Origin: Nocardioides sp.
GTDB lineage: Bacteria > Actinomycetota > Actinomycetes > Propionibacteriales > Nocardioidaceae
Assembly: GCA_030145945.1 (NCBI GenBank)
Contig: JASLDK010000245.1
Location: 1 to 14,242, forward strand
Length of the DNA: 14,242 nt
Direction: 5' to 3'
A model generated the notes under the pieces. The model saw only the letters and a list, made by a program, of their open reading frames with translations. It ran no database searches and was not told the DNA's origin. Positions within the stretch are counted from its first letter, which is position 1. Each line of letters starts with the position of its first letter. This document shows, piece by piece, positions 1-6,824 of the stretch. Position numbers and translations under genes: made by a program.

Positions 1-419
1 TCACCGGTGCCGCCGAGGCCCTCGGTCGGCTCTTCACCGTCACCGGTGAGGTCGTCGAGGGCGACAAACGAGGGCGCGAGCTCGGCTTCCCGACAGCCAA
101 CGTGCCGGTCGCCGCGGGTTCCGCGGCTCCCGGGGACGGCGTGTACGCCGGCCGGCTGACCGTCCTCGACGGCCCGGACGCGGGCACCGTGCACCCAGCG
201 GCCATCAGTGTGGGCACCAATCCGACCTTCGCCGGCGAGCGTGAGAGCCGGGTCGAGTCCTACGTCCTGGACCGCACGGACTTGGCCCTCTACGGCCGGC
301 GTGTCGAGGTCGCTTTCGTGGAGCGCCTGCGGGGCATGGTCCGCTTCGACTCCGTCGAGGACCTGCTCGTCGCCATGAACGACGACGTCGACCGGGCTCG
401 CGCGATTCTCGCCCACTGA
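1..419 (+). CDS. ribF: Riboflavin kinase / FAD synthetase, C-terminal part (5' end outside window)
   Basis: This is the C-terminal riboflavin kinase domain of the bifunctional enzyme that phosphorylates riboflavin to FMN and then adenylates FMN to FAD in the cytoplasm. The reading frame enters at base 3 and runs about 138 codons to a TGA at 417-419. The nucleotide-binding stretch RGRELGFPTANV lies near the left edge, with the Thr and Asn that contact ATP/Mg in this family. AAISVGTNPTF and ESYVLDRTDLALYG follow, the latter carrying the catalytic-type Glu of the kinase fold. The N-terminal adenylyltransferase domain and the start lie outside the window. In actinobacteria ribF normally sits just upstream of rpsO. 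Here three other genes intervene, and the next gene starts 5 nt after this stop. The family call is firm; the full length cannot be judged. Confidence 0.95.
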   Translation, partial: TGAAEALGRLFTVTGEVVEGDKRGRELGFPTANVPVAAGSAAPGDGVYAGRLTVLDGPDAGTVHPAAISVGTNPTFAGERESRVESYVLDRTDLALYGRRVEVAFVERLRGMVRFDSVEDLLVAMNDDVDRARAILAH

Positions 420-424
420 ACACG

Positions 425-1462
425 ATGACCTCGGACCGCGCCGAAGGGCCTGCGCAGCCCCAGCAGCCTGACCTCGCGGCAGCCGAACGGTGGTTCGTCG
501 AGCATGGCCTTCCCTACTTCGTCGATGACTACCGCGCGTCCGTCGCCCGCGGCCTCGGTCGGGCCCGGCTCATCCCGGTGGTGGTCGCCGGCGTGGTGGT
601 CGGTGCGCTTGTCGGTGTGGTCGTCGGCACCTGGCTGAGCGCGGCGGCGGGCCTCGGAGCGGGTCTGACAGGGATGGGCGTCGTGCTGTCTGCCTACGCG
701 ATCGCGACCCTGCGGGCCTGGCTGATCGTGGGCTGGGCGGTGCGCCGGACCTTCCGGTCGATGGGTCTGATGCTGCCGCTCGTGACCCGCGCCCTTCCGC
801 TGCTGCTGTTGTTCATCACCTTCCTGTTCATCAACACCGAGGTGTGGCAGGTGGCAGCGAGTCTGGACGGCGGTGTGCTGTGGGTGGCGGTGCTGCTCTT
901 CGCCGCCATTGCGGTCGGCTTCCTGCTGACCCGGCTGCCGGAGGAGTTGGACAGCGTCGACGACGAGGTCGAGGCACAGCAGTTGGTCGACGCCTGCACG
1001 GGTACGCCGCTCGAACCGGCTGCGCGTCGGCTCGCAGAGCGGGTGGACAGGGTGGGCGCGGTCGACGCCGAGGTGACGGGCCTGCAGAAGGCCAACCTGG
1101 TGCTGGTGCTTCTCGTCGCCCAGGCGGTCCAGGTGCTGCTGCTCGCCCTGGCGGTCTTCGCGTTCTTCATCGTGTTCGGGTTGGTCGCGATGGACCCGGC
1201 TGTCCTCGAGCTGTGGCTGGCGCATCCGGTGCAGCCGATGCATGGGGTGCTGGGTGAGCTGTTCGGTCAGCGGTTGAGCCTTGAGCTGCTGCGCGTCTCC
1301 ACGTTCCTGGCGGCGTTCAGTGGCCTCTACTTCACCGTCTATGCCGTGACCGACGAGCTCTACCGACGCCAGTTCTTCACGACCGTCATCCGCGAGTTGG
1401 AGCGGGCGGTGAGTGCCCGGGTGGCCTACCGCTCCCTGCGTGACGACTCGTTCACGGACTGA
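425..1462 (+). CDS. Six-helix integral membrane protein, function unknown
   Basis: I do not recognise a named family for this 345-residue protein. Hydrophobic segments suggest six transmembrane helices, near residues 50-68, 76-105, 121-138, 150-168, 224-255 and 290-308. A soluble loop of about 55 residues, rich in Glu, Asp and Arg, lies between helices 4 and 5. The N-terminus (about 45 residues, with AERWFVEHGLPYFVDDYR) is hydrophilic and lacks a cleavable signal. The C-terminus is basic and charged (RELERAVSARVAYRSLRDD). No catalytic or transporter signature is evident. The ATG lies 5 nt after the ribF stop with no good Shine-Dalgarno, so translation probably depends on coupling to ribF. The gene ends 12 nt before the convergent arfB, with no terminator between them. 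It is a real gene by length, membrane topology and packing, but no function should be assigned. Confidence 0.85.
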   Translation: MTSDRAEGPAQPQQPDLAAAERWFVEHGLPYFVDDYRASVARGLGRARLIPVVVAGVVVGALVGVVVGTWLSAAAGLGAGLTGMGVVLSAYAIATLRAWLIVGWAVRRTFRSMGLMLPLVTRALPLLLLFITFLFINTEVWQVAASLDGGVLWVAVLLFAAIAVGFLLTRLPEELDSVDDEVEAQQLVDACTGTPLEPAARRLAERVDRVGAVDAEVTGLQKANLVLVLLVAQAVQVLLLALAVFAFFIVFGLVAMDPAVLELWLAHPVQPMHGVLGELFGQRLSLELLRVSTFLAAFSGLYFTVYAVTDELYRRQFFTTVIRELERAVSARVAYRSLRDDSFTD

Positions 1463-1474
1463 GCGACCCAGCTC

Positions 1475-1897
1475 TCAGCCGTCGACCCGACCGCGCAGTT
1501 GCTTGGTCTGGCCGCGTTGCCGCTTGGCCTCGAGCCGACGTTCCTTCGACCCGCGCGTCGGTTTCGTCGCTCGTCGAGGCGGGGGAGGCGGAGCGAGCAG
1601 CTCCCGGATCCGTTGGCCGAGGCGCTCTCGGGCCGTCGCGCGATTGCGGTGCTGGGAGCGGTGTTCGTGCGCGACGACGGTGAGGGGCTCGTCGGTGCGC
1701 GCCAGGATCCGAGCACGCTGGGCGTCGGTCAGGACCGTCGACGCCAGCGGGTCCCAGACCAGCTCGACGCGACTGTCGGTCGTGTTCACGGACTGACCGC
1801 CGGGCCCGGGGGATCGGGAGAACCGCTCCACCAGTTCACTGTCGGGAATGACCAGCCCGGCCGGGAGCCCTGGCCCGGGCGCGACGGTGAGATCCAT
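1475..1897 (-). CDS. arfB: Peptidyl-tRNA hydrolase ArfB (YaeJ-type ribosome rescue factor)
   Basis: The 140-residue protein matches the usual length of the ArfB/YaeJ/ICT1 family. These proteins hydrolyse peptidyl-tRNA on ribosomes stalled without a stop codon. The catalytic GGQ is at residues 33-35 inside SRSPGPGGQSVNTTDSRVEL, the family signature shared with class I release factors. The stop-codon-recognition domains of RF1 and RF2 are absent. After a Pro-rich linker (residues 102-108) the C-terminal tail is strongly basic (KERRLEAKRQRGQTKQLRGR). In this family that tail threads into the empty mRNA channel and senses a truncated message. The ATG lies 10 nt after the stop of the upstream molybdoenzyme gene with no clear Shine-Dalgarno, so it is probably expressed through that message. 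A release factor is excluded by size and domain content. Confidence 0.93.
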   Translation of the reverse strand: MDLTVAPGPGLPAGLVIPDSELVERFSRSPGPGGQSVNTTDSRVELVWDPLASTVLTDAQRARILARTDEPLTVVAHEHRSQHRNRATARERLGQRIRELLAPPPPPRRATKPTRGSKERRLEAKRQRGQTKQLRGRVDG

Positions 1898-1907
1898 GAG
1901 GGTGCGT

Positions 1908-4031
1908 TCAGGTCACCGTGACGGGTACGCCGGACAGCGCGGCGTTGCCCGACACGTCGAGTCGCTCGGGGTCGGTGAGGTCGTTGAGCGAGACGCCCTC
2001 AACTTGGGCAGCCACGCTCATCCGGGTCCCCGGCACCCTGTGGCCGTAGCCGTGGGGGAGTGACACCACACCGGGCATCATGTCCTCGCTCGCCTGCACG
2101 TCGACCTCGACGGAGCCGACCCGCGAGGTCACCGTGACGACCGCACCGTCGACCAGCCCACGGGCGTCGAGATCGGCGGGATGCATCAGCAACTGGTGGC
2201 GCGCCTTGCCCTTGGTCAGACGCGCCGTGTTGTGCATCCACGAGTTGCAGTCACGTTGGTGGCGGCGCCCGATGAGGAGCAGTTCACCCTCGGCCGGTGG
2301 CTGCTGGCCGCGAAGCCGGGCGAGATCGGCCGCGACGAGGTCGGGCAGCACCGCGATCCTGCGGTCCTTGGTCTGCAGTCGTCCAGGCAGTTGCCCGGCG
2401 CGCAGCGGCCCCAGGTCCACGCCGGCTGGACTCTTCCGCAGAGCCGTGAGCGTGGTCTGTGACCGCCCGGTTCGCAGCAGCATCCCGATCAGGAACGTCG
2501 GACTCATCCGCATCCGCGCTTCTGCCACGAGCCGCCGCTTCAAGGCGGGCTTGCGTCGACGCCGCCGCGTGATGCGCAGGTGCAGGTCGCGGAAGATCTC
2601 CCAGTCGTGGCGCTGGTCGCGGCCCTTGGTGAAGACGGCCGGCGTGAAACGGGCCGTGTTGCGCACCGCCAACAGGTGGAAGACCAGGTCGTAATGATCG
2701 CGCTCCAGCAGCGTCGTTGGCGGCAGGATCACGTCGGCGTGCCGGGTCGTCTCGTTGAGGTAGATGTCGACAGCGGCATGGAAGTCCAGCCCGGCGATCG
2801 CCCGGTCCAGTGCCGCACCGTCCGGCGTGGACAGCACCGGGTTGCCCGCGACGGTCAGCAGCGCCCGCACCTGGCCCTCGCCCGGCGTCTCGATCTCCTC
2901 GCGCAGGACGGCCACCGGCAGTTCGCCCCCGAACTCCGGCGCCTGCCGGACCCGGGACCGATGGCGGTCGAGGTGGCCGCGGCCGATGAGACCCCGCCCG
3001 ATCGCGTCGATCGCCGGGTTGGTGAACAGCACCCCGCCCTCGCGATCGAGGTTCCCGGTCACCAGGTTGATCATCTGGATCGCCCACTGGCACACGGTGC
3101 CGAACTCGTGGGTCGAGACCCCGATCCGACCGTGGACAGCGGCACCGTCCGCGGCAGCGAACTCGCGGGCGATGCGTCGGATCTCGTCGGCCGACACACC
3201 GCTCATCCGCTCGGCTCGTTCGGGGTCGAAGTCGGCGACCAGCGCTTCGACGTCATCCAGCCCGTCGGCATACGCCGGGGGTGTGGTCAGGCCCTCGGCG
3301 AAGAGCACGTGCAACAGGGCCAGTAGCACCCACGCGTCGGACCCGGGACGGACGAAGTGGTGCTCGTCGGCCACCTTCGCCGTCTCGGTGCGACGCGGGT
3401 CCAGCACCACCATGCGCCCGCCGCGGGTCTGCAGATCCCGCAGCCGCGCGGGGAAGTCGGGCACGGTCATCAGCGATCCGTTGGAGGCCATCGGGTTCGT
3501 CCCCACGGCCAGGAAGTACGACGTCCGGTCGATGTCCGGCACCGGCAGCAGGAGCTGGTGGCCGTAGAGCAGGAAGCCCAGCACCTGGTGGGGGAGTTGG
3601 TCCACCGACGTCGCGCTGAACTTGTTGCGGGTGCGGAACGACTGCGCGAGGGCGACACCGTGGGTCATCGAGCCGAGGCTGTGGACGTTCGGATTGCCGA
3701 GATAGAGCGCCACGGCGTCCTCGCCGTACTCGTTGATCGTCGACGCCAGTCCGTCGGCGACCAGGTCGAGTGCCTCGTCCCAGCCGATCTCCTCCCAGCG
3801 GGCCTCTGCTCCGCGCCCGATCCGGCGTACGGGCCGGCGCAACCTGTCCGGGTCAGCATGGATGTCACCGATGGCGACGCCCTTGGGGCAGATGTGGCCG
3901 CGGGACAAGGGATCGTCGGGGTTGCCCCGAACGCCGGTGACGGCGCCGCCCTCGATGGTCAGCAGGAGACCACAGGTGGCCTCACACAGGTTGCACACAC
4001 CGACCCGCTGCTCTGCCCCTCGCGTCTCCAC
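1908..4031 (-). CDS. Molybdopterin oxidoreductase with N-terminal [4Fe-4S] domain, substrate unknown
   Basis: This protein of about 707 residues belongs to the molybdenum-bis(pterin guanine dinucleotide) oxidoreductase superfamily (formate dehydrogenase, nitrate reductase, DMSO reductase relatives). The N-terminal motif C13-x2-C16-x3-C20-x27-C48, ending in GHICPKG, binds one [4Fe-4S] cluster. The catalytic body follows, with cofactor-contact stretches such as AVGTNPMASN (about 171-180), MVVLDPRRTET and LTVAGNPVLSTPDG. The C-terminal molydop-binding domain starts near NSWMHN and includes PHGYGHRVPG. Where formate dehydrogenases and Nap enzymes carry the Mo-ligating Cys or Sec (about residues 133-146) this protein reads NKFSATSVDQLPHQ, with neither. 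There is no twin-arginine or other signal, so it should be cytoplasmic. No iron-sulfur, flavin or membrane-anchor partner gene is nearby. A GTG start at 4031 was chosen. The only alternative before an upstream stop is a CTG, and the Shine-Dalgarno is weak. The gene is divergent from rpsO and lies 10 nt upstream of arfB. Confidence 0.88.
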   Translation of the reverse strand: METRGAEQRVGVCNLCEATCGLLLTIEGGAVTGVRGNPDDPLSRGHICPKGVAIGDIHADPDRLRRPVRRIGRGAEARWEEIGWDEALDLVADGLASTINEYGEDAVALYLGNPNVHSLGSMTHGVALAQSFRTRNKFSATSVDQLPHQVLGFLLYGHQLLLPVPDIDRTSYFLAVGTNPMASNGSLMTVPDFPARLRDLQTRGGRMVVLDPRRTETAKVADEHHFVRPGSDAWVLLALLHVLFAEGLTTPPAYADGLDDVEALVADFDPERAERMSGVSADEIRRIAREFAAADGAAVHGRIGVSTHEFGTVCQWAIQMINLVTGNLDREGGVLFTNPAIDAIGRGLIGRGHLDRHRSRVRQAPEFGGELPVAVLREEIETPGEGQVRALLTVAGNPVLSTPDGAALDRAIAGLDFHAAVDIYLNETTRHADVILPPTTLLERDHYDLVFHLLAVRNTARFTPAVFTKGRDQRHDWEIFRDLHLRITRRRRRKPALKRRLVAEARMRMSPTFLIGMLLRTGRSQTTLTALRKSPAGVDLGPLRAGQLPGRLQTKDRRIAVLPDLVAADLARLRGQQPPAEGELLLIGRRHQRDCNSWMHNTARLTKGKARHQLLMHPADLDARGLVDGAVVTVTSRVGSVEVDVQASEDMMPGVVSLPHGYGHRVPGTRMSVAAQVEGVSLNDLTDPERLDVSGNAALSGVPVTVT

Positions 4032-4052
4032 CTCGGCATCGTCGCACAGCGA

Positions 4053-4083
4053 TTCGGTCGGTCGTGACCGCCGCTGTTAGCCT
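4053..4083 (+). promoter_or_regulatory. Candidate promoter for rpsO
   Basis: TAGCCT at 4078-4083 fits the actinobacterial -10 consensus TANNNT. A weak -35 (TTCGGT / TCGGTC, 4053-4059) lies 18-19 nt upstream. Transcription would start near 4090 and give a leader of about 85 nt before rpsO. The site lies in the divergent gap with the molybdoenzyme gene. The -35 is poor, so the call is tentative. Confidence 0.3.
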
Positions 4084-4160
4084 TCTGCGGTTGCCGTCAG
4101 AACGGCCGCGGACAAAGAGAGCTCCAGGAATCCAGCCTGGTGCGCCGCGCAACGAGAGAA

Positions 4161-4167
4161 AAGGGAG
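4161..4167 (+). promoter_or_regulatory. Strong ribosome binding site of rpsO
   Basis: AAGGGAG lies 6 nt before the ATG at 4174. It is one of the strongest Shine-Dalgarno sequences in the window and fixes the rpsO start. Confidence 0.85.
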
Positions 4168-4173
4168 TGTCAC

Positions 4174-4449
4174 ATGGCAGTCGGTACCGACGCTGAGACC
4201 AAGAAGAAGATCATCGCGGAGTACGCCACCACCGAGGGTGACACCGGTTCTCCCGAGGTCCAGATCGCGCTGCTCTCGCACCGCATCAGCCACCTGACCG
4301 AGCACCTCAAGAAGCACAAGCACGACCACCACAGCCGTCGTGGTCTGCTCCTGCTCGTCGGCCAGCGCCGCCGTCTTCTCAACTACCTGAAGAAGACCGA
4401 GATCGAGCGCTACCGCTCCATTGTCGAGCGCTTGGGTCTTCGTCGTTGA
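4174..4449 (+). CDS. rpsO: 30S ribosomal protein S15
   Basis: The 91-residue protein is a full-length S15 (usually 88-91 residues). S15 is a primary binder of the 16S rRNA central domain and helps nucleate the 30S platform. The family signature covers TGSPEVQIALLSHRISHLTE (24-43), then HLKKHKHDHHSRRGLLLLVG and QRRRLLNYLKK. These hold the conserved His/Asp/Ser-Arg-Arg residues that contact rRNA helices. The ATG is set by AAGGGAG 6 nt upstream, and the N-terminal AVGTDAETKKKIIAEYA is the usual actinobacterial form. A strong intrinsic terminator follows 23 nt after the stop, before pnp. In enterobacteria S15 represses its own translation through a leader structure. I did not identify an equivalent pseudoknot here. 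Confidence 0.98.
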   Translation: MAVGTDAETKKKIIAEYATTEGDTGSPEVQIALLSHRISHLTEHLKKHKHDHHSRRGLLLLVGQRRRLLNYLKKTEIERYRSIVERLGLRR

Positions 4450-4470
4450 TCACGACCCACCCGTGATGTC

Positions 4471-4512
4471 CGGAACGGGCGACTCCCTGCGGAGTCGCCC
4501 GTTCTGCTTTTT
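4471..4512 (+). terminator. Intrinsic terminator between rpsO and pnp
   Basis: A perfect 14-bp stem pairs 4473-4486 (GAACGGGCGACTCC) with 4491-4504 (GGAGTCGCCCGTTC) across a 4-nt loop. A G-U and a C-G pair extend it to 4471/4506. Five T residues follow at 4508-4512. This is a textbook Rho-independent terminator and the clearest in the window. It should end or attenuate most rpsO transcripts before pnp, so pnp needs readthrough or its own promoter. Confidence 0.92.
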
Positions 4513-4598
4513 GCGCTCCGCTCGATAGTGTGATGAGCGACAACAAGTCCATTCCTGTGGAGCAACGTGCCCCACGACGTACGAATAAGAGAAAACAG

Positions 4599-6824
4599 TT
4601 GACTGAACCCGTCATCTCCGAGGTCGAGACCGTCATCGACAACGGCAAGTTCGGCACCCGCACCGTCAAGTTCGAGACGGGCATCCTCGCCCGCCAGGCC
4701 GCCGGATCGGTGAGCGCTTATCTCGACGGCGACACCATGCTGCTGTCGGCCACCACGGCCGGCAAGCACCCGAAGGACCACTTCGACTTCTTCCCCCTCA
4801 CCATCGACGTCGAGGAGCGGATGTACGCCGCGGGCAAGATCCCCGGCTCGTTCTTCCGTTCCGAGGGTCGCCCGGGCGAGGACGCGATCCTCGCGTGCCG
4901 CCTGATCGACCGTCCGCTGCGCCCGACCTTCAAGAAGGGCCTGCGCAACGAGGTCCAGGTCGTCATCACCGTCATGGCGCTCAACCCCGACACGCCCTAC
5001 GACGTGCTCGCGATCAACGCCGCGTCGCTGTCGACCCAGCTCTCCGGCCTGCCGTTCAGCGGCCCGGTCGGCGCCACCCGCGTCGCCCTCATCGAGGGCC
5101 AGTGGGTCGCGTTCCCGACCCACAGCCAGCTCGAGAAGGCCGTCTTCGACATGGTCGTCGCGGGCCGGGTCACCGAGACCGGCGACGTCGCGATCATGAT
5201 GGTCGAGGCCGAGGCGCCCGAGGCGACCATCGAACTCATCCAGAACGGCGCCCAGGCGCCGACGGAGGAGATCGTGGCCAGCGGCCTCGACGCCGCCAAG
5301 CCGTTCATCAAGCAGCTGTGCGAGGCGCAGTCCGAGCTCGCCAACGTGGCCGCCAAGCCCGTCCAGGAGTTCCCGGTCTTCCTCGACTACGAGGACGACG
5401 CCTACGCCGCCGTCGAGGCCGCCGCCAAGGCCGGTCTCGCCGAGGCGATGACCATCGGCGACAAGCAGGAGCGCGAGGCCCGCACCGACGAGCTCAAGGC
5501 CGAGGTGCTCGACAAGCTCGCCGGCCAGTTCGAGGGTCGCGAGAAGGAGATCGGCGCGGCCTTCCGCTCGGTCAACAAGCAGGTCGTGCGTGAGCGCGTG
5601 CTGCGCGACAAGGTCCGCATCGACGGCCGTGGTCTTGCCGACATCCGCCCGCTGCACGCCGAGGTCGACGTGATCCCGCGCGTCCACGGCTCCGCGCTGT
5701 TCGAGCGTGGCGAGACCCAGATCCTGGGCGTCACCACCCTCGACATGCTCAAGCTGGAGCAGCAGCTCGACACGTTGTCGCCGGAGAAGCACCGGCGCTA
5801 CATGCACAAGTACATCTTCCCGCCGTTCTCCACGGGCGAGACCGGTCGCGTCGGTTCGCCGAAGCGTCGCGAGGTCGGCCACGGTGCGCTTGCGCGTCGT
5901 GCGCTGCTGCCGGTGCTCCCGAGCCGCGAGGAGTTCCCCTACGCCATCCGCCAGCTCTCCGAGGCGATGGGCTCCAACGGCTCCACCTCGATGGGCTCGG
6001 TCTGCGCCTCGACCCTGTCGCTGCTGCAGGCCGGTGTGCCGCTCAAGGCGCCCGTCGCCGGCATCGCGATGGGTCTGATCTCCGGTGAGATCGACGGCAA
6101 GCTCGAGTACGTCGCCCTCACCGACATCCTCGGTGCCGAGGACGCGTTCGGCGACATGGACTTCAAGGTCGCCGGCACCAAGGAGTTCGTCACCGCCCTC
6201 CAGCTCGACACGAAGCTCGACGGTCTTCCCGCCGAGGTCCTCGCCGCGGCGCTGACCCAGGCCCGTGACGCCCGCCTGGCGATCCTCGAGGTCATGGGCG
6301 AGGCGATCGACGCTCCCGAGGAGATGTCGATCCACGCCCCGCGGATCATCACCGTCAAGGTCCCCGTGGACAAGATCGGCGAGGTCATCGGGCCCAAGGG
6401 CAAGGTCATCAACCAGCTGCAGGAGGACACCGGCGCCTCGATCTCCATCGAGGACGACGGCACCGTCTACATCGGCGCGACGAACGGCGAGGCGGCCGAG
6501 GCAGCTCGGGCCGCGATCAACGCGATCGCCAACCCGACGATGCCCGAGGTCGGCGAGCGCTACCTCGGCACGGTCGTGAAGATCACCAACTTCGGTGCCT
6601 TCGTGTCGCTCATGCCGGGCAAGGACGGCCTGCTGCACATCACCAAGCTGCGTTCGCTGGCTGGCGGCAAGCGGATCGAGAACGTCGAGGACGTCGTCTC
6701 GGTCGGCCAGAAGCTGCAGGTCCAGATCGCTGAGATCGACGACCGGGGCAAGCTGTCGCTCGTCCCCGTGGTCGAGGAGACCGAGGGCGAGGCCGCTGCT
6801 GAGTCGGAGTCCGACTCCGAGTGA
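4599..6824 (+). CDS. pnp: Polyribonucleotide nucleotidyltransferase (PNPase)
   Basis: PNPase degrades RNA 3'-to-5' by phosphorolysis and can add 3' tails; in actinobacteria it is also called GpsI. From the TTG start at 4599 it has 741 residues, the usual actinobacterial size. The layout is a first RNase PH domain (about 10-160), an all-helical domain, a second RNase PH domain (about 345-560), a KH domain with GPKG at 598-601, and an S1 domain from about 655 (RYLGTVVKITNFGAFVSL) to about 720. The catalytic aspartates in DILGAEDAFGDMDFKVAGT are D515 and D521, matching E. coli D486 and D492. A short acidic tail ends the protein. The frame is open back to GTG/ATG at 4530/4533, adding 22-23 basic residues unlike PNPases I know and without a ribosome site. 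AGAG lies 7 nt before the TTG. The stop overlaps the next start (GTGA). Confidence 0.95.
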   Translation: MTEPVISEVETVIDNGKFGTRTVKFETGILARQAAGSVSAYLDGDTMLLSATTAGKHPKDHFDFFPLTIDVEERMYAAGKIPGSFFRSEGRPGEDAILACRLIDRPLRPTFKKGLRNEVQVVITVMALNPDTPYDVLAINAASLSTQLSGLPFSGPVGATRVALIEGQWVAFPTHSQLEKAVFDMVVAGRVTETGDVAIMMVEAEAPEATIELIQNGAQAPTEEIVASGLDAAKPFIKQLCEAQSELANVAAKPVQEFPVFLDYEDDAYAAVEAAAKAGLAEAMTIGDKQEREARTDELKAEVLDKLAGQFEGREKEIGAAFRSVNKQVVRERVLRDKVRIDGRGLADIRPLHAEVDVIPRVHGSALFERGETQILGVTTLDMLKLEQQLDTLSPEKHRRYMHKYIFPPFSTGETGRVGSPKRREVGHGALARRALLPVLPSREEFPYAIRQLSEAMGSNGSTSMGSVCASTLSLLQAGVPLKAPVAGIAMGLISGEIDGKLEYVALTDILGAEDAFGDMDFKVAGTKEFVTALQLDTKLDGLPAEVLAAALTQARDARLAILEVMGEAIDAPEEMSIHAPRIITVKVPVDKIGEVIGPKGKVINQLQEDTGASISIEDDGTVYIGATNGEAAEAARAAINAIANPTMPEVGERYLGTVVKITNFGAFVSLMPGKDGLLHITKLRSLAGGKRIENVEDVVSVGQKLQVQIAEIDDRGKLSLVPVVEETEGEAAAESESDSE

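Noticed and set aside
290..1243. Minus-strand 317-codon frame opposite ribF and the membrane protein
   Set aside because: The His/Arg/Gln-rich composition is typical of an antisense shadow, and the plus-strand protein has clear membrane helices.
4410..6638. A long open frame of about 742 codons on the minus strand opposite pnp
   Set aside because: It is an exact antisense shadow of pnp caused by high-GC codon use. The product is Arg/Asp/Leu low-complexity with no domain.
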